A DNA stretch of 64,000 bases, taken from contig VMDC01000013.1 of assembly GCA_008081045.1 (NCBI GenBank), forward strand, positions 88,660-152,659. Direction: 5' to 3'. The DNA comes from Gammaproteobacteria bacterium (lineage in GTDB: Bacteria > Pseudomonadota > Gammaproteobacteria > Pseudomonadales > Pseudohongiellaceae). Positions 57,200 to 64,000 of the stretch are shown piece by piece. Within the stretch, counting starts at the first letter, position 1. Each line of letters starts with the position of its first letter. Below the pieces are notes generated by a model. The model was not told the DNA's origin, did not search any database, and saw only the letters and a list, made by a program, of their open reading frames with translations. The translations under genes were made by a program, and so were the position numbers.

Positions 57200-57511
57200 A
57201 TGCGAAATTTAAGCAACTTGCTGTCTGGATTTGTTCTGCTGTCAGTTTTTGTCGCTGCAATCACATTCACCTACTTCAACACCGATTCAGTCACTATCAC
57301 TTTCGGTACTCTCGTCTTCGCTCCGCGGCCGGTTTCGGCCTGGATAATCGGAGCGTTTGTACTTGGGGGAGCGTTAGGTTTGCTCCTGGGGCTGAATGTC
57401 TTCTCTCAGCTCAAATCAAGAGCCAAGCTTAAGCGCATGACTAAAGACCTTGAAAACGCCCGTCGGGAGGTTGAGCAACTGCGTAATTTGTCTTTGCGGG
57501 ATCTCGACTAG
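57200..57511 (+). CDS. lapA: Lipopolysaccharide assembly protein LapA-like
   Basis: This is a 103-residue membrane protein with two helices (LLSGFVLLSVFVAAITFTYF and VSAWIIGAFVLGGALGLLLG) and a C-terminal coiled-coil stretch (LKRMTKDLENARREVEQLRN). These are the marks of the LapA/YciS family, partner of LapB in controlling LPS synthesis. The stop is followed immediately by lapB. Confidence 0.9.
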   Translation: MRNLSNLLSGFVLLSVFVAAITFTYFNTDSVTITFGTLVFAPRPVSAWIIGAFVLGGALGLLLGLNVFSQLKSRAKLKRMTKDLENARREVEQLRNLSLRDLD

Positions 57512-58705
57512 ATGGAGGGAGTTGCTCTTTACGCGCTGCTGCTGATCGCGATCTGTATAGGCTGGTTGCTCGGACGATCTGGTTCACGTTCCATAATATT
57601 CCGGCCACGGCAAACGAGGGATATTTTTCACGAATATTTCGCCGGGCTGAATTACTTGCTCAACGACGAGCCCGATGAGGCGATTGATACCTTCATTAAG
57701 GCTTTGGAAGTCAACGGAGAAACCGTGGAGACGCATCTTGCGCTTGGTGCGCTGCTCAGGCGAAGAGGGAAGGTCGATAAAGCCATTAAAGTGCATCAGG
57801 CGTTGTTAGCCCGTTCAGGTTTGGAGGCGTCGCTGGCAGATGCAGCGCGCCTTCAGCTTGCAAAGGACTACATTTCCGGGGGGCTTCTCGACAGAGCGGA
57901 GCGCCTACTGAAAGAGCTCGCGCAGGGAAAGTCTGAAGGGAAATGGGAAGCCCTTCCGCTTCTTGTCAGTATTTATCAGCTGGAAAAAGAGTGGCACCGT
58001 GCGATCACCTGTACAAAAGAATTGCTCTCACATTCAGCGTATCGACGCAGCGCAGAATGGAATGCGCGGATGGTGCACTATCACTGTGAAATAGCGGAGG
58101 GGCTGCTTGTCGAAGGGCAGTTGGGTGAAGCTCGTCAGCAGCTGCGAAGAGGGGGCCGGTTTCAACGTCACCATCTCCGGGCGAGTTTATTAACGGCGAG
58201 GCTTGAGCATGAATCCGGTAATTGCAATGGTGCTATTCGGGAATGCAGGCGCATCGCGGAACACAGCCCAGAGTTTCTCCCAGAGTTGGTGGATGTGATG
58301 GCGGCCAGCTATTCCGAGCTTGGCCGTTCAGGTGAGTTGATTCAGGTTCTCGATGGTTTCCTTGATAAGGAGGCGAACCCGGTTGCGCTTCAGCTTATCT
58401 CCCGACTCATTGCTGAAGCTGAGGGCGCTGACAGGGCGATTCAATATATTCGCCGTCATCTTGCTGCACAACCTTCGCTTGCAGGAGTCGCTCAGTTGCT
58501 GGAACTAGAGGTGGAAACCAATCAATTCGACCCCGCAATGCTCAGCGATATTGAAAAGATTCGTGAGGTGCTGCTGGCTCATCTGGCTAAGCAACCCGGT
58601 TTCCGGTGTGGCTACTGCGGCTACGAAGCGAGGCAGCTGTACTGGCTTTGTCCCGGGTGTCACAGGTGGGATAGTATCCAGCCAAAACTTGAGAAGGGGC
58701 GCTGA
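57512..58705 (+). CDS. lapB: Lipopolysaccharide assembly protein LapB
   Basis: LapB adapts the protease FtsH to degrade LpxC and so limits LPS synthesis. An N-terminal membrane anchor (residues 4-20) is followed by TPR repeats (DEAIDTFIKALEVNGETVETHL and onward) and a C-terminal rubredoxin-like zinc site CGYCGYEAR with CPGCHRW near residues 368-386. The 397 residues match E. coli YciM. It directly follows lapA. Confidence 0.95.
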   Translation: MEGVALYALLLIAICIGWLLGRSGSRSIIFRPRQTRDIFHEYFAGLNYLLNDEPDEAIDTFIKALEVNGETVETHLALGALLRRRGKVDKAIKVHQALLARSGLEASLADAARLQLAKDYISGGLLDRAERLLKELAQGKSEGKWEALPLLVSIYQLEKEWHRAITCTKELLSHSAYRRSAEWNARMVHYHCEIAEGLLVEGQLGEARQQLRRGGRFQRHHLRASLLTARLEHESGNCNGAIRECRRIAEHSPEFLPELVDVMAASYSELGRSGELIQVLDGFLDKEANPVALQLISRLIAEAEGADRAIQYIRRHLAAQPSLAGVAQLLELEVETNQFDPAMLSDIEKIREVLLAHLAKQPGFRCGYCGYEARQLYWLCPGCHRWDSIQPKLEKGR

Positions 58706-58822
58706 CGGTTACCAGAGTCCGAGATCGCGCACAGCGGCGTTGGATCTTACCGCTAGCCATCCTTTACTGCAGGCGTTTGTCCGTTTTATGAGCGTCACAT
58801 GCTACACATACAGGGGGTTCAC

Positions 58823-59527
58823 TTGACTGAAAAGAGAATAATAATTGCTCTGGATTTCCCGACCGCTGCTGCGGCTGAGCAATTCTTGTCCGGACTAGAT
58901 CCCGCAAGCTGCAGGGTTAAAATTGGCAAAGAGCTCTTCACAGCTGCGGGGCCAGATTTTGTCAGGCGCGTGGTCGCTATGGGCTTTGATGTCTTTCTTG
59001 ATCTCAAATTTCATGACATCCCGAATACCGTAGCAGGGGCTGTCAGGGTCGCTGCTGAGCTGGGCGTCTGGATGATAAACGTTCATGCATCCGGTGGGGT
59101 CGCTATGATGAGCGAGGCCCGGGAGGCGCTCGAAGTCGTTTCCGGCACCCGGCCGTTGCTGATTGCGGTGACCATCCTGACCAGTCTGGCCGAGGACGAT
59201 CTCACCAGGCAGGGGATTTCGTGTAGTCCGGCAGAGCAGGTGATTCGCCTGGCGGAGATGACGTCGGAAGCGGGGCTGGATGGGGTAGTTTGCTCAGCCG
59301 CTGAGACGCCCTTGCTGCGGGAGCGGTTCGGCGACAGATTCGCCTTGATTACACCGGGTATCCGGCGAACGGAAGACGCCAGAGGAGATCAAAAAAGGGT
59401 GGTTGGCCCGGCTGAAGCAGTGGCCATGGGCAGCACTTATCTGGTGGTGGGAAGGCCGATAACTCAGGCCACGTCTCCCGCGCAGGCTCTTCGGGAATTT
59501 AATTCAGCCGCTGCTGGCGATTGCTGA
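58823..59527 (+). CDS. pyrF: Orotidine 5'-phosphate decarboxylase
   Basis: PyrF makes UMP in the last step of de novo pyrimidine synthesis. The catalytic motif [13 protein letters not shown] is near residues 58-70, with RVKIGKELF before it and [17 protein letters not shown] after. I chose TTG at 58823 because agggggtt lies five bases upstream and the alignment begins there; an in-frame ATG at 58799 has no ribosome binding site. lapA-lapB-pyrF is the E. coli order yciS-yciM-pyrF. Confidence 0.95.
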   Translation: MTEKRIIIALDFPTAAAAEQFLSGLDPASCRVKIGKELFTAAGPDFVRRVVAMGFDVFLDLKFHDIPNTVAGAVRVAAELGVWMINVHASGGVAMMSEAREALEVVSGTRPLLIAVTILTSLAEDDLTRQGISCSPAEQVIRLAEMTSEAGLDGVVCSAAETPLLRERFGDRFALITPGIRRTEDARGDQKRVVGPAEAVAMGSTYLVVGRPITQATSPAQALREFNSAAAGDC

Positions 59528-59599
59528 ATTTCCGACTACGCTTGACAAAGGAGGTTGGTGCCTCCGTTTGAAATTCTAATGACTGATAAGGATATTGGT

Positions 59600-59923
59600 A
59601 TGAAGACTCTGACAGATATTAGGGCCTTGAGCCTGATCACATTTTGCTTGCTCGGTACACTGCTGTTGCCCTCGCTGTCGACTGCAGCGGAAGGGCCTCA
59701 GCAAACCACCGAACAAGTAATGCAGCTTGACATAAATACAGCAGATGCTGCGACTATTGCGGCAGCCCTGACCGGTATCGGGCCGGCTAAAGCCAAGGAA
59801 ATTGTGGCTTACCGGGAAATGTTTGGGAGCTTTCGTGCACTAGAGGAATTGCTGGCAGTTCCCGGTATCGGGGCAGCGACCTTGGAGAAAAACAGCGGCA
59901 GGATTCTTATCACTGACGACTGA
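59600..59923 (+). CDS. ComEA-like helix-hairpin-helix protein
   Basis: The 107-residue protein has a signal peptide (ALSLITFCLLGTLLLPSLSTAA) and a ComEA-type helix-hairpin-helix domain (DINTADAATIAAALTGIG then AYREMFGSFRALEELLAVPG). ComEA proteins bind DNA in the periplasm, often for natural transformation. In Pseudomonas a ComEA-like gene lies beside wbpM. I use the ATG at 59600; earlier in-frame codons have no homology. Confidence 0.88.
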   Translation: MKTLTDIRALSLITFCLLGTLLLPSLSTAAEGPQQTTEQVMQLDINTADAATIAAALTGIGPAKAKEIVAYREMFGSFRALEELLAVPGIGAATLEKNSGRILITDD

Positions 59924-59933
59924 AATTGGTTGC

Positions 59934-59982
59934 TTCGGGCGCTCTGGATAACACCTTGGCGCCCGAAATATTAAAATTTTTT
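59934..59982 (+). terminator. Intrinsic terminator after the ComEA-like gene
   Basis: A perfect nine-base stem (ttcgggcgc / gcgcccgaa) with a 16-base loop is followed by an A/T stretch ending in TTTTTT. A TATAAT sequence at 59997-60002 begins 15 bases later and may be the -10 of the next gene's promoter. Confidence 0.75.
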
Positions 59983-60039
59983 CGCGAGATTCACGCTATA
60001 ATTGACCGCTGAATCGTGTTGGCGTCAAGGTCAGCTGTT

Positions 60040-61044
60040 ATGAATACCCTGGTTTTGCTGGCAGTGAGCTTTGGGACCGCGGTCATGCTGACTGGTCTGC
60101 TGAGAACAGCTGCACTACACATCGGTTTCCTTGATAAGCCGGTGGCTCGATCGTCGCATTCCATACCGACACCCATCGGCGGTGGACTGGCGCTCGTATT
60201 GCCTGTTTTTGTCGCCTCTACGTTCATTTTTTACGCGGGTCAGCTTGAAAAGGGGCTTTTCCTGTCGCTTTTCGGCGCCTACGCCGTCGCCATAGTGGGC
60301 TTGATCGATGATCTGAAAAATGTGCATGCCATGTGGCGGATTCCTCTGCATTTTGGCGCTGCGCTCTGGTCGCTATTCTGGCTGGGTGAAGTCCCCGCGC
60401 TTGATTTTGGCTTCTTCACACTTCTTAACCAGTCTGTTTTATTTGTCCTTGCCCTTGTGGCCCTGGTCTGGCTGACCAATCTGTTCAATTTCATGGACGG
60501 TATTGATGGCCTGGCCGGCGCAGAGCTGATGTTTGTGACCGGCTTTTCGCTGGTAACAGGCATCAGCGGGATAGAAAGCGGCGGATCTGTACTGTTCACC
60601 GTAGCATGCGCCTCAGCGGCCGGGTTTCTTGTCTGGAATTGGCATCCTGCGCGAATTTTCATGGGTGATGTAGGGAGCAGTTTTGCGGGCTTTTTCATCG
60701 GTTTGATGGCGTTATTCACTGTGCAGGCCGGTGTCATGACCTATTGGACATGGCTGATTTTATTGGCGACTTTTGCGGTAGATGCGACCTTGACTCTGGC
60801 TTGCAGGTTCTGGCGCGGTGATCGCTGGTTCGAAGGGCACAATACTCATGCGTATCAACATGCCGCCAGAAAATTCCAGAGTCACCGTAAAGTGACGATA
60901 GCCACTATACTGGTTAACCTCTGCTGGTTGTCCCCGCTGGCGATAGCCAGCGTACTCTACCCAAGTTTAGGAGGTCTTTTCAGTTTGATTGCTGTAGCCC
61001 CCTTAGCTATGCTGACCGTGGGCTTAGGCGCGGGCAGGCCCTGA
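60040..61044 (+). CDS. WecA/WbpL-family undecaprenyl-phosphate sugar-phosphate transferase
   Basis: This is a membrane glycosyltransferase family 4 protein that starts O-antigen or similar glycans on the lipid carrier. Conserved Asp-containing loops include VGLIDDLKNVHAMWRI, NFMDGIDGLAGAEL and IFMGDVGSSFAG, and there is a HAYQHAAR loop. About ten membrane spans fit into 334 residues. I use the ATG at 60040; GTG at 60016 is an alternative. It lies 16 bases before the wbpM-like gene, the WbpL-WbpM pairing of P. aeruginosa. Confidence 0.9.
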   Translation: MNTLVLLAVSFGTAVMLTGLLRTAALHIGFLDKPVARSSHSIPTPIGGGLALVLPVFVASTFIFYAGQLEKGLFLSLFGAYAVAIVGLIDDLKNVHAMWRIPLHFGAALWSLFWLGEVPALDFGFFTLLNQSVLFVLALVALVWLTNLFNFMDGIDGLAGAELMFVTGFSLVTGISGIESGGSVLFTVACASAAGFLVWNWHPARIFMGDVGSSFAGFFIGLMALFTVQAGVMTYWTWLILLATFAVDATLTLACRFWRGDRWFEGHNTHAYQHAARKFQSHRKVTIATILVNLCWLSPLAIASVLYPSLGGLFSLIAVAPLAMLTVGLGAGRP

Positions 61045-61060
61045 CGGGTCAGGAGACAAC

Positions 61061-63049
61061 ATGCGGATTTCTACCATACCTCTTTCTCGGTCATTAAAGC
61101 AGGCACTCATGATGTCTGCTGATGCGCTGATGCTCTTTATGGCCCTGGCGTTTTCATTCGCCCTGCTGGACGGTGACGTCTTCGGACAAGGGCAACGATT
61201 TTACGGCTATTTCACCCTGGCAACGGCGCTGAGCATCGTGTTTTTTGCCCGTCTTGGCCTATACCGGATCGTACTGCTGTATATGGGGTTGCAGGCCGGC
61301 TTTCTGATTCTTCAGGCAGTGACCTTTGCTACTGTGCTCCTGGCCGCGACCTATTTCTTTACTTCGACAGCGGCTGCCGCTGATTTTTCGGTATTGCTCA
61401 TTTTCTGGATGATCTCTCTGATGCTCATCGGTGGGAGCCGGTTTTTTGTCAAAGTACTCCTCCAAGGCTTGATTCAGAACTTTCGACCGAAGGAACCGAT
61501 CATTATCTACGGTGCCGGCAGTTCTGGCATGCAGTTGGTTGTGGCGCTACAGAACGGGGATCAGTATTTGCCGGTGGCCTTTGTGGATGACGGACACCGT
61601 ATGATCGGCAGCTCGGTGCATGGCATCAGGGTCTACTCGCCTAATTCACTCTATGAGCTCATTGAAACCTATTCCGTCAGGCAAATCCTGCTGGCCATCC
61701 CGTCCGCAACTCACGCTGAGCGAAAGGAAATTCTGAACCGCCTGGAACATCTGCCGGTGCATGTGAAAACGGTACCAGACCTGTTCGATATGGTTTCTGG
61801 AAAGGTTGGGGTTGATGAAATCAGAGATATCGACATCGAAGACCTTCTCGGGAGAGATATCGTGCCACCTGACCCACAATTGCTTGGTGCCTGCATAACC
61901 GGTCAGGCGGTAATGGTGACCGGTGCCGGTGGCTCTATCGGCTCCGAGCTGTGTCGTCAGATTGTGACTATCAACCCGTCTCGGTTGATCATTTTGGATG
62001 CTTTTGAATACGGGCTCTACGCCATCGAAGCTGAATTGCGTGAAAAGCTTAAATCAATCGAAGGCGGTGAGAACATTTCGGTTGTTGCCTTGCTGGGGTC
62101 GGTTTGTAATCGAGCGCTCATGGAAAATGCCATCAAAACCTTCAATGTGGAAACCGTTTATCATGTGGCAGCCTATAAACAAGTGCCCATGGTGGAGAAA
62201 AACATCATTGAAGGGGCGCAAAATAACATTTTTGGAACGCTGACTTCTGCCCGCGCATCAGAGGACTTCGGCGTAAAAAACTTTGTGCTGATCTCTACTG
62301 ACAAGGCGGTCAGGCCCACCAATTTCATGGGGGCAACAAAGCGATTCGCTGAGCAGGTACTCCAGGCGATGGCCCAGCGGGCCAGCAGGACCCGGTTCAG
62401 TATGGTGCGATTCGGTAATGTGCTTGGCTCCTCCGGTTCGGTCGTGCCGCTATTCCGGCGTCAAATCAGCACGGGTGGCCCAATAACGGTGACGCATCCG
62501 GAGGTTACCCGCTACTTCATGACAGTCCAGGAAGCAGCTCAACTCGTGATTCAGGCGGGATCTATGGCGAAAGGCGGTGATGTCTTCGTGCTGGATATGA
62601 ACGAGCCTATCCGTATCGTCGATTTGGCTAAAAAGATGGTGCATTTGATGGGCTATGACGTCAAGGACGAGAACGCCTATCGCGGTGATATCGCTATCGA
62701 GTACACCGGCTTGCGCCCGGGGGAAAAGCTTTACGAAGAACTGCTGATAGGTGAATCGGTAACCGGTACCGAGCATCCGAAGATCATGCGGGCAGAAGAG
62801 GATTTTCTGGTCTGGGAAGAGTTGCAGGATTTGCTGAACAGGCTGCAGCTGGCCTGCCGGGAAATGAATCTGGCGGAGATCCGAGAGATTTTGCTGGAGG
62901 CTGTGGATGGATTCGAGCCGAAGGAAGAGATCAGCGACCCGCTCTGGAATATCCAGTCCAAGGAGTATGCCGCAGGTGCTGGTAACAGCGGCGCAGCATC
63001 GATAGAAGAAGGCGAGTCAGCCACAGTGACCCGCCTTTTCAGAGAGTAA
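61061..63049 (+). CDS. WbpM/CapD-family UDP-sugar 4,6-dehydratase
   Basis: Four N-terminal membrane helices (to about residue 130) precede a CoA-binding-like Rossmann domain (IIYGAGSSGMQL) and an extended SDR domain (VMVTGAGGSIGSELC near residue 285). The catalytic stretch STDKAVRPTNFMGATKR has methionine in place of the usual SDR tyrosine, as in WbpM, which makes UDP-4-keto-6-deoxy sugars for O-antigen. The 662 residues match WbpM length. Three 12-base repeats span the stop codon. Confidence 0.93.
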   Translation: MRISTIPLSRSLKQALMMSADALMLFMALAFSFALLDGDVFGQGQRFYGYFTLATALSIVFFARLGLYRIVLLYMGLQAGFLILQAVTFATVLLAATYFFTSTAAAADFSVLLIFWMISLMLIGGSRFFVKVLLQGLIQNFRPKEPIIIYGAGSSGMQLVVALQNGDQYLPVAFVDDGHRMIGSSVHGIRVYSPNSLYELIETYSVRQILLAIPSATHAERKEILNRLEHLPVHVKTVPDLFDMVSGKVGVDEIRDIDIEDLLGRDIVPPDPQLLGACITGQAVMVTGAGGSIGSELCRQIVTINPSRLIILDAFEYGLYAIEAELREKLKSIEGGENISVVALLGSVCNRALMENAIKTFNVETVYHVAAYKQVPMVEKNIIEGAQNNIFGTLTSARASEDFGVKNFVLISTDKAVRPTNFMGATKRFAEQVLQAMAQRASRTRFSMVRFGNVLGSSGSVVPLFRRQISTGGPITVTHPEVTRYFMTVQEAAQLVIQAGSMAKGGDVFVLDMNEPIRIVDLAKKMVHLMGYDVKDENAYRGDIAIEYTGLRPGEKLYEELLIGESVTGTEHPKIMRAEEDFLVWEELQDLLNRLQLACREMNLAEIREILLEAVDGFEPKEEISDPLWNIQSKEYAAGAGNSGAASIEEGESATVTRLFRE

Positions 63050-63075
63050 GTCAGAGAATAAGTCAGAGAGTAAGA
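63040..63075 (+). repeat. 12-base tandem repeat across the wbpM-like stop codon
   Basis: Three copies of cagagagtaagt, with one or two changes, run from 63040 to 63075, and a further decayed copy follows. Each copy includes an in-frame TAA, so the stop codon is repeated three times in frame. Confidence 0.75.
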
Positions 63076-63122
63076 AAGTAAGCGAGTAAAATCCGCCTCT
63101 GCCGTTGGCAACACGCCCCGCG

Positions 63123-63686
63123 CTAAATCTCTCTTCTCGCTGAAACAATAACAACTGGCTCAGTCGGAACGTCGCTGTAGGGCCCGCTTCGACCGGTAGC
63201 CACACCGGCTATTTCGTCAACAACTTCCATCCCTTCAATCACCTCTCCGAACACCGCGTAGCCGAAACCGCGAGGAGTGTCGTTAGTGTGATTCAGAAAA
63301 TCATTGTCCACCAGGTTGATAAAAAACTGGCTGGTTGCGCTGTCCACGACGTTGGTTCGTGCCATGGACAGAGTACCCCGGTTATTGGGTACGTTTGACT
63401 TGGCCTCATTTTTAATGGGCTCGTAAGTCGATAACTGCACCATGTCGGCGTTGAAGCCTCCCCCCTGAATCATGAAGCCGTTGATTACTCTGTGGAAGAT
63501 TAAGCCATCATAAAGTTCGTTATCTGTATAGCGGAGAAAGTTCTCGACACTGATCGGTGCTTTATCCGCCCACAGTTCGATTCGGATCGTGCCTTTGTTT
63601 GTCTCCATCACCACGACGGGGTTGTCCTGAGCGAGTGCTGCCGTGCTGATGCTCAGTATCAGTGCTGTTAACAGTGAACGAATCAT
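63123..63686 (-). CDS. Exported cyclophilin-type peptidyl-prolyl isomerase (PpiA-like)
   Basis: A signal peptide (MIRSLLTALILSISTAALAQ) is followed by a compact cyclophilin domain: DGLIFHRVINGFMIQGGGF near residues 59-77, MARTNVVDSATSQFFINLVD near 109-128 and GYAVFGEVIEGMEVVD. At 187 residues it matches PpiA in size and motifs, including the Arg of FHRVI. It converges with the wbpM-like gene. Confidence 0.93.
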   Translation of the reverse strand: MIRSLLTALILSISTAALAQDNPVVVMETNKGTIRIELWADKAPISVENFLRYTDNELYDGLIFHRVINGFMIQGGGFNADMVQLSTYEPIKNEAKSNVPNNRGTLSMARTNVVDSATSQFFINLVDNDFLNHTNDTPRGFGYAVFGEVIEGMEVVDEIAGVATGRSGPYSDVPTEPVVIVSARREI

Positions 63687-63950
63687 AAAGCTTTCTCCGG
63701 AGTGTCATGGTCGAGCAGTCACTATACCCTAAATCTCGGGAACGGAACCACTGATATAGGGGGCGGGCAATGAGGAACCCCGGGGCCGGAGCGGAGAGAG
63801 CGTAAGTGAAGCAGGAGCCTCGGAATAGAACCCAAGCCGCTGGGCGTCGTAAACAGGGGTCTCTCAACACGGAAAGCGCTGTGGGGTTCAGCGCCCAAGG
63901 GTCAGCGCCGGGAGGCAGAATCAAGAGGTCAGAGAAGGGAACTGGGAAAA

Positions 63951-64000
63951 TGGCTGCCCAACCTGGACTCGAACCAGGAACCAAGTGATTAACAGTCACC
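63951..64000 (-). tRNA. tRNA-Asn(GTT), 3' part only (cut by window edge)
   Basis: Reading on the minus strand, the segment shows an anticodon arm GGTGA-CTGTTAA-TCACT with anticodon GTT, a T-arm CCTGG-TTCGAGT-CCAGG, the 3' acceptor strand and an encoded CCA end at 63951. The D-arm and the 5' acceptor strand are beyond the window. Confidence 0.88.

Overview
This is a stretch of gammaproteobacterial chromosome with moderate GC. Almost all of it is housekeeping genes, about sixty in all, packed in operons on both strands. Gene order repeatedly matches Pseudomonas and its relatives: rnf-nth near metG and dcd, fliA then ccm, trpS-scpA-scpB-rluB, ubiG-mupP-yciK next to gyrA, tyrA-aroA-cmk-rpsA-ihfB, and a WbpL/WbpM pair beyond ihfB. 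NrdA and NrdB are also of the long Pseudomonas type. I infer a free-living aerobic or microaerobic member of the Pseudomonadales or a close order; the genus cannot be read from the sequence. I see no prophage, insertion sequence, CRISPR array or rRNA. One partial tRNA-Asn lies at the right edge. Layout: 1-8.3 kb has the end of dinG, a cyclophilin, a MocA-like nucleotidyltransferase and nrdAB behind an NrdR box. 8.3-15.5 kb has argF, an orphan hyuB, grxD, rnt-pyrC, argG and nth. 15.5-20.1 kb is an rnf operon. 20.1-25.1 kb has a Deg-type protease, metG, rubredoxin and dcd. 25.7-34.0 kb has a lone fliA and a complete ccmABCDEFGHI set for c-type cytochromes. 34-36.3 kb has a LysE-type exporter and moaA-moaB. 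36.3-37.1 kb is an AT-rich gap holding a tiny membrane-protein gene. 37.1-44.2 kb has xthA, a cyclophilin, yciB, a YciO-type gene, trpS, scpAB and rluB. 44.2-50.9 kb has yciK, mupP, ubiG, mtaD and gyrA. 51-64 kb has a fused pheA-tyrA-aroA gene, cmk, rpsA, ihfB, lapAB, pyrF, a ComEA-like gene, wbpL-like and wbpM-like genes, and a third cyclophilin. Two loci stand out. First, the rnf operon sits at its usual place beside nth but has no rnfG: rnfD overlaps rnfE directly. In addition, all four membrane cysteines that normally hold the RnfA/RnfE [2Fe-2S] cluster are replaced, while the RnfB and RnfC iron-sulfur motifs and the RnfD FMN threonine remain. The two losses hit adjacent steps of one electron path, which points to a rebuilt Rnf complex. 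Second, prephenate dehydratase, prephenate dehydrogenase and EPSP synthase are one continuous 1040-residue frame, apparently formed when the genes that normally separate them were lost. A 37-codon membrane-protein gene with its own promoter-like sequence, a strong ribosome binding site and a perfect terminator (36422-36745) is the best candidate for an unknown gene.
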